The notes under the pieces: generated by a model
Told to the model about the DNA's origin: nothing
The model's input: only the letters and a program-made list of their open reading frames with translations
Database searches by the model: none
Assembly (NCBI RefSeq): GCF_010448835.1
Contig: NZ_CP048409.1
Location: 310,001-374,000, forward strand
DNA: 64,000 nucleotides
DNA from: Draconibacterium halophilum
GTDB lineage: Bacteria > Bacteroidota > Bacteroidia > Bacteroidales > Prolixibacteraceae
Direction of reading: 5' to 3'
Shown here: one piece after another, positions 7,805 through 16,657 of the stretch
Position numbering within the stretch: position 1 is the first letter of the stretch
How the letters are laid out: each line of letters starts with the position of its first letter
Made by a program: the position numbers and the translations under genes

Positions 7805-9466
7805 ATGGCAAAAAAAGTAAATGCTCCTCACGAAGGGGAAGCTCACCTGGTAAGCAACAAAAAATATTTTGATGTAGATGGTCCTGTTTTTTGGCCGGCA
7901 GCAATACTTATCGTACTCTTCATCGCGATTACATTAATTGTTGGGCAACCCATGAACAAAGTTTTCGCCACCATTCAAACCTCAATTTCAAATTATGGCG
8001 GATGGTTTTTTGTGGTGTCTGTAAATATATTCCTCTTTTTTGTTGTGTTTATAGCCTTTAGCAAGTTTGGCAAAATTAGGTTGGGAGGCAGTAAAGCCAA
8101 ACCAGAATTCTCGAAAACGGCGTGGTTTGCCATGCTCTTTAGTGCAGGTATGGGAATTGGTATTTTATTTTGGAGTGTGGGAGAACCCATCAACCACTTT
8201 ATCCATCCACCGGGAGGCGAACCACGAACTATTGAAGCCGCCCGAATATCGATGGAAATAACCTTTTTACACTGGGGCCTGCATGCCTGGGGAATATACG
8301 CGTTGGTAGGAATGGCGCTGGCATTTTTTACTTTCAACAAGAAACTGCCGCTTACCATTAGTTCTATTTTTTATCCGCTGTTAGGTAAAAAAATCTATGG
8401 CCCCTGGGGAAAAGCAATTAATGTACTGGCTGTTGTTGCTACACTTTTTGGCTTGGCAACATCGCTGGGTATGGGAGTACAACAGGTTAGCGCCGGTTTG
8501 GCTCACCTTTTTAACATGCCCGACACCATTACCTCACAAGTTATACTGATTACCCTTATTACGCTTGCCGCAACAGGGTCGGTAGTAGCCGGACTAAGCG
8601 GTGGTGTAAAACGATTAAGTGAATTAAATATGTTTATTGGGGCAGTCTTTTTGCTTTTTATGATCGTTGTAGGACCGACATTATTCATATTCGATTCGTT
8701 TATCCAGAATATTGGAGGATATGTTCAGAACTTTTTTGAATTGTCGACATGGACAGAAACCTACCAGCAATCGGACTGGCAAAACGACTGGACCGTTTTC
8801 TACTGGGCCTGGTGGATTAGCTGGTCGCCATTTGTTGGTATGTTTATCGCCCGTATTTCAAGGGGACGAACATTAAAAGAATTTGTTTTGGGGGTATTAA
8901 TTGTACCAACACTCCTTACTTTTTTATGGTTATCAACATTTGGTGGAAGCGCCATGTTTCTCGAACTCAATTCGATGGCCGATGTCGCAGGAGCAGTAAC
9001 CGAAAATATTGCCACCTCGCTTTATGTGTTGTTGGAACAATTTCCAATTTCAGTCGTAACTTCTACGGTTGGAGTGATTTTGGTAACCAGCTTTTTTATT
9101 ACCTCATCCGACTCGGGTTCGTTGGTGGTAGACTCATTAACAGCTGGCGGGAAATTAGATGCACCGGTTCCTCAACGTATTTTTTGGGCTTTAACCGAGG
9201 GTGCCGTTGCAGCAGTGCTATTAGTTGGCGGTGGACTGGGAGCTTTGCAAACAGCTGCAATTTCAACCGGTTTACCATTTGCCATTCTTCTACTTTTTTT
9301 GGTTTGGAGCCTTTTAAAAGGATTGCGCGAAGAACACCGCGATTTAATGGAAGTGAAACGCGAGAAAGAACATAAAGAATACCTGGATACCATTACCAGA
9401 ATGTTGCAAAAACGCGGAAAAACGCAAGCCACTACAGAACCCCAAGGAAATAAAAACAATTCATAA
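7805..9466 (+). CDS. BCCT-family betaine/carnitine/choline transporter
   Basis: A 553-residue membrane protein with about twelve hydrophobic segments. The family signatures are clear: GMGIGILFWSVGEPINHF, then the tryptophan-rich WAWWISWSPFVGMFIARISRGRT that forms the substrate box and coupling segment, and a charged C-terminal tail. BCCT carriers import glycine betaine, choline or carnitine with Na+ or H+, usually for osmotic protection. It heads a three-gene run with a universal stress protein (19-bp gap) and a glycine-betaine binding lipoprotein. The conserved glycine in GMGIG favours Na+ coupling, but substrate and ion are inferred. Confidence 0.92.
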   Translation: MAKKVNAPHEGEAHLVSNKKYFDVDGPVFWPAAILIVLFIAITLIVGQPMNKVFATIQTSISNYGGWFFVVSVNIFLFFVVFIAFSKFGKIRLGGSKAKPEFSKTAWFAMLFSAGMGIGILFWSVGEPINHFIHPPGGEPRTIEAARISMEITFLHWGLHAWGIYALVGMALAFFTFNKKLPLTISSIFYPLLGKKIYGPWGKAINVLAVVATLFGLATSLGMGVQQVSAGLAHLFNMPDTITSQVILITLITLAATGSVVAGLSGGVKRLSELNMFIGAVFLLFMIVVGPTLFIFDSFIQNIGGYVQNFFELSTWTETYQQSDWQNDWTVFYWAWWISWSPFVGMFIARISRGRTLKEFVLGVLIVPTLLTFLWLSTFGGSAMFLELNSMADVAGAVTENIATSLYVLLEQFPISVVTSTVGVILVTSFFITSSDSGSLVVDSLTAGGKLDAPVPQRIFWALTEGAVAAVLLVGGGLGALQTAAISTGLPFAILLLFLVWSLLKGLREEHRDLMEVKREKEHKEYLDTITRMLQKRGKTQATTEPQGNKNNS

Positions 9467-9485
9467 CTCTTTAAAAAGTATAAAA

Positions 9486-10406
9486 ATGTATCAATTAAAT
9501 CATATTCTGGTGTGCCTCGACCTAAGCGAGATGGATGATTCCCTTATTCGTTATGCCGATTTTCTGATTAATAAAATAAAACCGGAAAGTATTACTTTTC
9601 TACATGTTATGAAATCTTACGATATTCCCAAAGAATTAATGGATGCTTTTCCGGAATTGGACGAACCTGTTCCTGAAATTATTCGGGAAGAGTTACAGGA
9701 AAAAATTAACGAGCAATGCAGCTCGTGTGCCGATGTTAAAATTAAGGTGGTAGTGAAGGACAGTTACCCTATGGAAACCATTGTTAAGTACACTCAGGAA
9801 AACCACATTACACTTACTTTAATGGGTAAAAAAATGGGATACGAAGGAAACGGAAGTATTGCCCGAAAAGTTATTGGTATTATTCCTTCTTCGGTATTGT
9901 TGGTTAGCGAATCTGTATATGAGCGCATTGATAACCTGTTGGTACGAATGGATTTCTCAAAAGCCAGCGAAATGGCCTTGCAAATGGCTTTTCGGATAAA
10001 AGAGTTAACAGGAGCAAATGTGGCTTGTCACCATACCCACAAATTGCCTGTAGGGTATTTTCCGCAGATAGATCCTGATCAGGATGAAAAACTACAGAAA
10101 TATGTGGAGAAAGTAAGCATTAAAGAGTTTAATAAATTCAACAAACATTACAAACACAATACCGATGAGGTTTCATTTTCGTACACTGTTGATGCCGAAA
10201 ATGAAGAAGATCAGATTTTGTACAGAAAGGCGCTCAACACTGGTGCAGACATGATTATAATTGGCTCTTCCATGAAATCAGGACTGGCAGATATCCTTAT
10301 TGATTCTACATCTGAAAAGTTGGCAGAATCCGATAAAAATATACCGGTTCTTATTGTGAATGACAGAAGCAAAGCAATCGTATTTCTAAAAAGATTATTC
10401 CAATAA
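9486..10406 (+). CDS. universal stress protein, two UspA domains
   Basis: A 306-residue protein made of two UspA domains, roughly residues 1-145 and 150-300. The second ends in IIIGSSMKSGLADILIDST...IPVLIV, a form of the G-x2-G-x9-G(S/T) nucleotide loop; the first has LMGKKMGYEGNGSIARKV in the equivalent place. Tandem UspA proteins bind ATP and modulate partner proteins in stress. The position between a BCCT carrier and a betaine-binding lipoprotein suggests a regulatory role in osmolyte uptake, as proposed for other transporter-linked Usp proteins; this is inference. Confidence 0.85.
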   Translation: MYQLNHILVCLDLSEMDDSLIRYADFLINKIKPESITFLHVMKSYDIPKELMDAFPELDEPVPEIIREELQEKINEQCSSCADVKIKVVVKDSYPMETIVKYTQENHITLTLMGKKMGYEGNGSIARKVIGIIPSSVLLVSESVYERIDNLLVRMDFSKASEMALQMAFRIKELTGANVACHHTHKLPVGYFPQIDPDQDEKLQKYVEKVSIKEFNKFNKHYKHNTDEVSFSYTVDAENEEDQILYRKALNTGADMIIIGSSMKSGLADILIDSTSEKLAESDKNIPVLIVNDRSKAIVFLKRLFQ

Positions 10407-10418
10407 ACTATAAAGAAA

Positions 10419-11300
10419 ATGATACAATATTTTTCAAAAACTAAAGTAACAGTACTGATCATCTTGCTCGCGTTTTTTTCGTCGTGTAATACGGGCACTG
10501 AAACGGAAGATGAGCGTTCGTTAAAGATTGTTTATACCGATTGGTCGGAAAGTGTTGCCATCACCTATTTATCGTATGTTTTGCTCGAAGAACACATGGA
10601 TTACAAGGTTATTTTGAAGCTAACAGATGTTGAAACAGCTTACCGTGAAGTGGCCAACAACGAGGCTGATATTTTTACTGATGCGTGGTTGCCCGAAACG
10701 CACAAACAATATTTTGATGAACACCAAGATAAGCTGGAAATGCTCGGCATTACTTATCCCGAAGCACGTACAGGGCTTGTTGTTCCGGCTTACAGCGAAC
10801 TGAAATCAGTAGCAGATCTGGAAAACTATCCTCACCCGATTGTTGGAATTGATCCTGGTGCAGGAGTGATGCAAAAAGCGCAGGCTGCCATCGATAAATA
10901 TTCCCCGGGAAATACGTTACTGGCACTTTCAGAAGAAGAAATGGTTGAACAGCTGGGCGATTCCATTAAACGACGCTTAGATATTGTGGTAACCGGTTGG
11001 GAACCGCATTGGATATTTGCACGCTACGATGTTCGTTTTTTAGATGATCCGGATAATATTTTTGGTCAGAAAGAAAACATTTACACCATTGCCAGGACAG
11101 GCCTCGAAGAAGAACATCCGAATGCCGTTCGTTTTTTCGAGCGTATGCAACTTACTGAAATGCAATTAAACAACCTTGTTTATGAAATAAGGGTGAGCAA
11201 AGATCCTGTAGAAGGCGTGAATAAATGGATGGAGCAAAATGAATATGTTGTCAATCAGTGGATGAAAAACCTGACAAAAGAGCGCTTAAAAATCATGTAA
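10419..11300 (+). CDS. glycine betaine/proline betaine-binding lipoprotein (OpuAC/ProX-like)
   Basis: A 293-residue substrate-binding protein of the OpuAC type with a lipoprotein signal (FFSSC). Visible family features are the WSESVAITYLSYVLLEE start, the DIFTDAWLPETH segment and VTGWEPHWIFARYDV, whose aromatic residues form the betaine-binding box in this family. It follows the Usp gene after 12 bases. Normally such proteins feed an ABC permease and ATPase; neither is in this operon, and the next gene is convergent, so it is an orphan here. It may serve a distant ABC transporter, or act as a sensor or helper for the BCCT carrier. Confidence 0.87.
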   Translation: MIQYFSKTKVTVLIILLAFFSSCNTGTETEDERSLKIVYTDWSESVAITYLSYVLLEEHMDYKVILKLTDVETAYREVANNEADIFTDAWLPETHKQYFDEHQDKLEMLGITYPEARTGLVVPAYSELKSVADLENYPHPIVGIDPGAGVMQKAQAAIDKYSPGNTLLALSEEEMVEQLGDSIKRRLDIVVTGWEPHWIFARYDVRFLDDPDNIFGQKENIYTIARTGLEEEHPNAVRFFERMQLTEMQLNNLVYEIRVSKDPVEGVNKWMEQNEYVVNQWMKNLTKERLKIM

Positions 11301-11318
11301 AATTTTTCGGCCCCCGAC

Positions 11319-12437
11319 TTACTTGTCATCTTTTACACACCTGAAACCGGTGTGATTCATCCCGGTGTTAATTTCACCGGGCATTCGGGCAGCTACCCGA
11401 TAACTTGAGCAATAACTATCGTTGCAAAGAAATGATCCTCCGCGAATGGTTTTTCGTTTGTCGTATGGATTTCGTGCATCGTTACTTTTTGCAGGTCCTT
11501 TCGGGTCAACTGTAACTTTATCGCTTGGTAAACTTGTGTAATAATTCATATCGTACCAATCGGCCGTCCATTCCCAAACATTACCGGCCATATCGTAAAG
11601 TTTATAAGGATTTGGCATGTACGATTTAACAGGAGCGGTGCTATAAAAACCATCTTTTTGAGTGTTTAGGTTCGGGAAATTACCATTCCACGAATTGGCT
11701 TTGGGTGTACCAGCTTCAATGTGATCGTTTCCCCACGGATAAATATTATTTTCCAGTCCGCCGCGTGCTGCGTATTCCCATTCGGCTTCAGTAGGCAAAC
11801 GTTTTCCAGCCCATTTGCAGTAAGCCACGGCATCGTTCCAGCAAATATGCACTACCGGATAATTTTCACGACCTTCAGTCGAGCTCTCGGGTCCTTCGGG
11901 GTGTTGCCAGTTGGCACCAACCACCCACGACCACCACTGCGAATAATCATTCAGCGGAACAGTTTGCGAAGGTGGGTTAAAAACCATTGATCCGGCTTTT
12001 AGCATTTCTTCCGAAGGTTTTGGAGTACCCGGCAGAACCTGCATTTTCATCATTTCCCAATCTATATCTTTTTCAGCCTCGGTAATATAGCCGGTTTCAT
12101 CCACAAATTCTTTGAATTGTGCATTGGTAACTTCATGTTCATCCATCCAAAAACTGTTTACTTTAACCGGGTGTTTTGGATATTCGTCGGGCCGCGCCTG
12201 GTTGTTATCAGCACCCATTTCAAAAGTACCGCCTTCAATAAAAATCATTCCCGCTGTTCCGGTAGCTTGCGGAACTATTTCTGACGAATCGGATTGTACT
12301 AAAAACCGCGATTTGGAATTTATATTACAACAGGAGAGCTCCTCCGCATTGGCAACGACTTTTGTTTTTGATTCTTTTTTGGTTTTACAACTCAGAAAAA
12401 CAACAAGAAATAAACATAACAAGGGAAATCGATACAT
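11319..12437 (-). CDS. formylglycine-generating-enzyme (SUMF1)-family lipoprotein
   Basis: A 372-residue protein with a lipoprotein signal (VFLSC) and one FGE-sulfatase domain from FIEGGTFEMGADNNQARPDEYP to HTGFRC. The region GGSFLCNDSYC carries Cys338 and Cys343, the same spacing as the paired active-site cysteines of human SUMF1 and bacterial FGE, which oxidise a sulfatase cysteine to formylglycine using copper and oxygen. Many family members lack this pair and have other roles, so its presence is notable. No sulfatase gene lies in the window. Convergent with the betaine operon. Confidence 0.82.
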   Translation of the reverse strand: MYRFPLLCLFLVVFLSCKTKKESKTKVVANAEELSCCNINSKSRFLVQSDSSEIVPQATGTAGMIFIEGGTFEMGADNNQARPDEYPKHPVKVNSFWMDEHEVTNAQFKEFVDETGYITEAEKDIDWEMMKMQVLPGTPKPSEEMLKAGSMVFNPPSQTVPLNDYSQWWSWVVGANWQHPEGPESSTEGRENYPVVHICWNDAVAYCKWAGKRLPTEAEWEYAARGGLENNIYPWGNDHIEAGTPKANSWNGNFPNLNTQKDGFYSTAPVKSYMPNPYKLYDMAGNVWEWTADWYDMNYYTSLPSDKVTVDPKGPAKSNDARNPYDKRKTIRGGSFLCNDSYCSSYRVAARMPGEINTGMNHTGFRCVKDDK

Positions 12438-12506
12438 ATTGTCAGGTTAAATTTCTATGTATAACCTGATATCTAAAAAAAGGTTTAGAGAACCTTTATT
12501 CATGGT

Positions 12507-12530
12507 AAAGGCCGGTTATCACCGGCCTTT
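12507..12530. terminator. hairpin, possible terminator
   Basis: AAAGGCCGGT-TATC-ACCGGCCTTT, a perfect ten-pair stem with a four-base loop, then a short T-run. It could terminate transcription in either direction or close the 5' side of a small RNA. Confidence 0.55.
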
Positions 12531-12622
12531 TATGAATGTGTTGCTCTTAATGTTTGCTAAAATCTATATACAGCACACTAAGTTTAACTTTTGCAAGGTA
12601 CAACAAATTAGTATAATCAGGA

Positions 12623-12673
12623 ATGAAAAACCGCATTATTTTCACCCTAAACCACTACAAGTCATGGTTTTAA
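12623..12673 (+). CDS. candidate leader peptide, 16 residues
   Basis: ATG at 12623 preceded by a weak AGGA reads MKNRIIFTLNHYKSWF and stops. The peptide is basic, ends in Trp-Phe, and is followed 75 bases later by a strong hairpin terminator (12748-12773). That is the layout of an attenuator leader, but the next gene (an aldo/keto reductase) is 360 bases away and not an amino-acid gene. It could equally be chance or a small standalone transcript. Confidence 0.3.
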   Translation: MKNRIIFTLNHYKSWF

Positions 12674-12747
12674 TAATAACTATCTTATTAAAAAGAAAAA
12701 GAAAAAATCACAATCGATGGAGAAATTCAGGGGTATTTTAAACGAAG

Positions 12748-12773
12748 AAAGGGCAGTTCAACAACTGCCCTTT
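12748..12773. terminator. strong hairpin terminator
   Basis: AAAGGGCAGTT-CAAC-AACTGCCCTTT, an eleven-pair perfect stem followed by TTACT. Works as a rho-independent terminator for plus-strand transcripts entering from the short frame at 12623. Confidence 0.65.
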
Positions 12774-12991
12774 TACTAATGTTAACCCCCAAACACACGT
12801 CGTGCTGAACGCACGACTATACAAATGAACGAAAAAGAATTTAGTTATCAAAACATCGAGAATTATTTTTCAGTTTTTTTAGACTTTTTCACCGTTTTTA
12901 TGCTTCGTTATTTTTTTTGCAGGTGTTTAAGGTCTTATCTATTAAAATATATTGGTTGTAAGCCGGCTTTTTATATCCTTCAGAAAAATTG

Positions 12992-12999
12992 TAGTTTTG
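12992..12999 (+). promoter_or_regulatory. possible -7 element of the aldo/keto reductase
   Basis: TAGTTTTG lies 30 bases before the chosen start codon and fits TAnnTTTG; the upstream element is only T-rich, not TTTG. Confidence 0.35.
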
Positions 13000-13029
13000 A
13001 TAGATATTCGAATAATTAAAACCAATCAA

Positions 13030-13938
13030 ATGAATACAGTTATTTCTGAAATAAAAGACTTTGGTAAAGATTTCCCGGCCGACTACACTATTCCCAAACG
13101 AAAATTAGGGAAAACCAACGAAGAACTTTCCATAATAGGATTTGGAGGCATAATGTTAAACGACAATCCACAGAAATTTGCCAACGAGTTGGTTGCTAAA
13201 GCTTTTGACTTGGGAGTAAATTATTTCGATGTTGCACCAAAATACGGAAATGCCGAAGATCGTTTGGGCCCGGCACTAAAACCTTACCGAAAAAATGTTT
13301 TTCTTGCCTGCAAAACCCGGCAACGTGATGCCACCGGAGCTCAAAAGGATTTGGAAAGTTCGTTGCGAAAACTACAAACAGATCACTTCGATTTATACCA
13401 GTTGCATGAATTAGCTACTGATGAAGATATCCAAACAGTTTTTGGAAAAAACGGAGCGCTGGAAACACTGGTAAAAGCAAAAAAGGATGGAAAAATAAAA
13501 CATATTGGTTTTTCGGCACATTCGGTTAAGGCAGCTTTATTTGCGCTCAAAAACTTCGATTTCGACTCCATACTTTTCCCCATTAATTTCGCTTGTTGGA
13601 ATGCGGGCGATTTTGGGCCACAGGTTTATGCCGAAGCAGAAAAACAGGGCATTGGGATTCTGGCTTTAAAAGCCATGGCACTTACCACATTCCGGGAGAA
13701 GGAAGACCTGATCTTTAAAAATTGCTGGTACAAACCCATCGACGATGAACGTATTATGAAACTTGCGCTTCGCTATACCTTGTCGAAAGGAGTAACCGCA
13801 GCAATTCCACCGGGAGAATACACGCTGTTTTTGAAAGCTTTGGAATTTATGCAGGATTTTAACCCGATTGAGGAAGAAGAGACAAAAGAACTGCTGGCTC
13901 TGGCACGAACCACCAAGCCGGTATTTATGCATGGTTGA
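13030..13938 (+). CDS. aldo/keto reductase
   Basis: From the ATG at 13030 the protein has 302 residues (MNTVISEIKDFGKDF...). It keeps the aldo/keto reductase barrel and catalytic set: Asp/Tyr in VNYFDVAPKYGNAEDRLG, Lys in FLACKT and His in YQLHEL. The family reduces carbonyls with NAD(P)H; the substrate is not evident. An earlier in-frame ATG at 12952 is rejected because it lies before the likely promoter and adds unconserved residues. A bidirectional terminator follows at 13947. Confidence 0.86.
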   Translation: MNTVISEIKDFGKDFPADYTIPKRKLGKTNEELSIIGFGGIMLNDNPQKFANELVAKAFDLGVNYFDVAPKYGNAEDRLGPALKPYRKNVFLACKTRQRDATGAQKDLESSLRKLQTDHFDLYQLHELATDEDIQTVFGKNGALETLVKAKKDGKIKHIGFSAHSVKAALFALKNFDFDSILFPINFACWNAGDFGPQVYAEAEKQGIGILALKAMALTTFREKEDLIFKNCWYKPIDDERIMKLALRYTLSKGVTAAIPPGEYTLFLKALEFMQDFNPIEEEETKELLALARTTKPVFMHG

Positions 13939-13946
13939 TAAAAACA

Positions 13947-13975
13947 AAAGGCCGCTGAGTTTCAGCGACCTTTGG
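13947..13975. terminator. bidirectional terminator between convergent genes
   Basis: AAAGGCCGCTGA-GTT-TCAGCGACCTTT forms an almost perfect twelve-pair stem between the aldo/keto reductase and the convergent propeller gene. Confidence 0.7.
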
Positions 13976-13989
13976 AGCCCCTCAGGTAT

Positions 13990-15378
13990 TTACTCAGCCA
14001 CTTTCACACACAACATCCGGCTTTGATCGCGGATTAGCAACTTTCCATCTGCCAATGCCAGCGGTGCCCAGTTTTGGGTGCCAAATCTGGATGCCATCCC
14101 TTCGGCTGCTTGTTCTGTAAGCAGTTCGGACGAAGCCAGCGGTTTGAATCCTGCCGGATCAGGTTCGATTAGATAGAGTTTCTTCGCTCCATCACTTGCC
14201 AATAGCAGGCCATCGGCATAAATCATACTTCCTTTATTGAAATCGGGATCACGTTTCGTCTTCCACATTATTTCACCATCCATGTTCATACAGGTGAGTC
14301 CGTCGCGGCGGTTGTTTGTTCCGTACTGAGCATAGAAATACCCGTCGATTAGAAGTGGAGGTTTGGTTTGGTCGCCAAATTCAACAGTGGTAAAAAGTTC
14401 TTTTGTTGTAAATGTGCCATCACTGTTTTTTTCTACCTGTATCATTGTAGCACCACGCTCATATCCACCCGTTGCCAGAATTTTGTTATTGCCTGCATCA
14501 ACAGCACTCGGCACTGTAATATGGCATTCCCATCCTTCAAATTCCCATAAAATCTCACCGTTCGCAGGATCAATTCCTACAATGCTTCCCATGGTTTGTG
14601 GTGCATCGCGGCGCCCTATTGGATTAGTGGATGAGATAACCATAACAATTTGGTCTTCACCATGTATTTTTATAACTGTCGGGCTTACATAATTCTCATT
14701 CCCCAGGTTAGGCGTTTTCCAAACCAGCTCACCCGTATTCTTGTTGTAAGCAACAACTCCAGCTTCAGGAGCCTGCGATGCCAACACCAGTAAATCGCCA
14801 TAAATCATCGGATTTTGAGAAATCGCCCAGATCGGAAAATTTCCGCGAGCTGCAAAACCGCCCGCTCCTCCGTCCGTTTCATCTGAAGGCGGATTTCCAA
14901 CATCTCCTCCAAAATCTGTCCATATATTTACATTCCACAAAGGCTTATGGCTTTCTAAATCAATGCAGTATAAATCACCATATGGCCCGCAAGAATATAC
15001 ATGTTTATCATCAACAACCGGAACACTTCGGGAGCCGGGGAACATTACCGAACCCGCAGCAGCGTATTCAAATTTCCAGAGTTCTTCACCTGAATCCAGA
15101 TCAAAACAACACATTTTGTCGCCTTCTTCATCGTTACGATCAAGAATATACACTTTGCCGTCTTTAACAACTGGGCCGCCATAACCGATGCCCAAAGGAA
15201 CGGTCCAGAGCACTTCCGGGCCGGACTCAGGCCACTCACGAAGCAGATTTTTTTGAGGTGAGGTACTGTTTCTTTCAGGACCAAGAAATTGTGGCCAATC
15301 CTGTGAAAAAACGTTAGTTGAAAGCAACATCAGCAGAACTGCCGATAAAAAGATAATTTGCTTCTTCATTTTGGTCAT
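13990..15378 (-). CDS. exported PQQ-like beta-propeller protein
   Basis: A 462-residue protein with a cleavable signal peptide (MKKQIIFLSAVLLMLLSTNVFSQ) and WD-like PQQ repeats throughout: WPQFLGPERNSTSP at the start of the mature protein, then GGPVVKDGKVYILDRND, CFDLDSGEELWKF, VVDDKHVYSCGPYGDLYCID, AYNKNTGELVWKT and GIDPANGEILWEF. The WPxFRGP-like opening is typical of Bacteroidota and planctomycete propellers that are not proven PQQ enzymes. It is last in a run with cupin and carboxymuconolactone decarboxylase genes (36-37 bp gap), so it may be the final product of that operon. Enzymatic or scaffold function unknown. Confidence 0.82.
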   Translation of the reverse strand: MTKMKKQIIFLSAVLLMLLSTNVFSQDWPQFLGPERNSTSPQKNLLREWPESGPEVLWTVPLGIGYGGPVVKDGKVYILDRNDEEGDKMCCFDLDSGEELWKFEYAAAGSVMFPGSRSVPVVDDKHVYSCGPYGDLYCIDLESHKPLWNVNIWTDFGGDVGNPPSDETDGGAGGFAARGNFPIWAISQNPMIYGDLLVLASQAPEAGVVAYNKNTGELVWKTPNLGNENYVSPTVIKIHGEDQIVMVISSTNPIGRRDAPQTMGSIVGIDPANGEILWEFEGWECHITVPSAVDAGNNKILATGGYERGATMIQVEKNSDGTFTTKELFTTVEFGDQTKPPLLIDGYFYAQYGTNNRRDGLTCMNMDGEIMWKTKRDPDFNKGSMIYADGLLLASDGAKKLYLIEPDPAGFKPLASSELLTEQAAEGMASRFGTQNWAPLALADGKLLIRDQSRMLCVKVAE

Positions 15379-15414
15379 TTTTAGTTGATATTGGTTGTAT
15401 TAAATGTAATAGTT

Positions 15415-15906
15415 CTATTTGTTTACCGCTTGTTCGTATTCTTCATCGCTTACTGGTTCTATCCACACAGCGCCTCCTTCATCACTGTTCAGGCTGATGG
15501 CAATGTGTGCAAATTCACTATCATCGGCTGCACCATGCCAGTGAACTACATTTCGTGGTATTTCAACAACATCGCCTTTTTGCAATGCTCGTGCAGGCTG
15601 TCCTTTTGCCTGGTAAAATCCCTTTCCTTCGGTGATAAAAAGAACCTGACCTCCCGGATGCGAGTGCCAGTTGGTTCGGGCTTTGGCCTCAAAAGTTACA
15701 TTGCCAAAGCGGGCATACAAAGTGCTGTCCTGGGCTCCCATCATTTGCAGCCACACCGTGCCTGTAAAATTAGGGCTGTCTAATAATTTTCCCTTCGGAA
15801 ATACAGATTCAACTTGTTTGCTTGTTTCGCTGGTATTTTCCTGCGTATTGCATGCTGCAATTACAATTACAAAAAACAGCAGACTAATTTTTATTCTTCT
15901 CTTCAT
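15415..15906 (-). CDS. cupin-domain lipoprotein
   Basis: From ATG at 15906 (MKRRIKISLLFFVIVIAACN) this is a 163-residue lipoprotein; an upstream TTG at 15939 would spoil the signal peptide. A single cupin barrel carries the metal-site motif WHSHPGGQVLFITEGKG (His, His) and the second motif EIPRNVVHWHGA. Such small cupins bind Fe or Mn and often accompany carboxymuconolactone decarboxylase-like proteins, as here: the CMD gene ends 16 bases upstream. Likely a periplasmic accessory enzyme in the same oxidative pathway. Confidence 0.83.
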   Translation of the reverse strand: MKRRIKISLLFFVIVIAACNTQENTSETSKQVESVFPKGKLLDSPNFTGTVWLQMMGAQDSTLYARFGNVTFEAKARTNWHSHPGGQVLFITEGKGFYQAKGQPARALQKGDVVEIPRNVVHWHGAADDSEFAHIAISLNSDEGGAVWIEPVSDEEYEQAVNK

Positions 15907-15922
15907 TACTAATTTTTTAATG

Positions 15923-16657
15923 TTACTCCCTGTTGTCAAGCACTTCGTTTAAAACAGCCAGAGCTGCTTTAGCTTCTTTCTTTCCAACAGTTGATTTTAT
16001 GATCCCGACAAATTCGTTTAACTGCTCAGGAGAATAGCCAACATTCAGGCAAATTGCTAAATGACTGCGAAGCATAGGTTCGGCTTTGCCAATTGCACAT
16101 ATCACCGAAACTGTTACCAACTCGCGTTCTGCGTAGCTTAGAACATCGCGGTCGAAAATATCGGAGAACAGGTGCTCTTTTAGAAATATTTCAATTACCG
16201 GAGCAAAAGCGGCATAAGCTCTTTGTGGTCCATCTAATGTTCGCCCGATAAGTTCTTCCAGATTCGCTTTGCCACGATCATATTTGCTTCGTTCATCATT
16301 AATTGCTGAAGCATCAGAACCCGTTTCATCAGTAATTCCTTTTGCTTTGCGTTCATCCAGTACTTCCATAAAAGTTTGCAAGCCACGTATGCTTCGCGGA
16401 AATCCACAGTAGGCATAAAGGTGTACCATTATTTCTTTTATTTCATTAATGGTCAGGCCTGCTTCTAAACCGGCGTTCAGTGCCGGTTTTAATTGCTCCA
16501 GCTCGCCTTTGGCAGTAAGTGCTGCAATGGGGACAATACTTTGTTGTTTTTCGCTTAAAGTCGTATTCGTTTCCATCGTATTCTGAGCCGAAAGGGTACC
16601 ATAAAAACAACAAATTACAGCGATTAAAATTAGTGCCAGCTTTCCTATTTCTTTCAT
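15923..16657 (-). CDS. carboxymuconolactone decarboxylase-family protein, exported
   Basis: From MKEIGKLALILIAVICCFYG at 16657 the protein has 244 residues, a signal peptide, and two CMD/AhpD-like helical domains: LTAKGELEQLKPALNAGLEAGLTINEIKEIMVHLYAYCGFPRS and YAERELVTVSVICAIGKAEPMLRSHLAICLNVGYSPEQLNE. Each has the family His, and the first has a Cys. The reading frame is open for 30 further codons upstream, but those codons lie in a 140-bp repeat shared with the gene starting at 20639, and the two copies differ there only by amino-acid-changing substitutions, so that part is leader, not protein. Related two-domain CMD proteins act as lactone decarboxylases or peroxidases. Confidence 0.8.
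   Translation of the reverse strand: MKEIGKLALILIAVICCFYGTLSAQNTMETNTTLSEKQQSIVPIAALTAKGELEQLKPALNAGLEAGLTINEIKEIMVHLYAYCGFPRSIRGLQTFMEVLDERKAKGITDETGSDASAINDERSKYDRGKANLEELIGRTLDGPQRAYAAFAPVIEIFLKEHLFSDIFDRDVLSYAERELVTVSVICAIGKAEPMLRSHLAICLNVGYSPEQLNEFVGIIKSTVGKKEAKAALAVLNEVLDNRE

Larger units (their letters stand above)
12438..13029. other. intergenic region with three hairpins and a 16-codon frame
   Basis: Nearly 600 bases without a normal-sized gene. It contains hairpins at 12507-12530, 12748-12773 and 12799-12817, a 16-codon frame between the first two, and a possible promoter at 12992. The longer frames at 12457-12741 and 12825-13019 look like chance. Confidence 0.5.

Noticed and set aside
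12457..12741. Plus-strand 94-codon frame
   Set aside because: It runs through the hairpin at 12507-12530 and has low-complexity Lys/Arg/Ile composition; no domain likeness.
12825..13019. Plus-strand 64-codon frame before the aldo/keto reductase
   Set aside because: Phe/Tyr-rich AT-driven frame that lies before the likely promoter; not protein-like.
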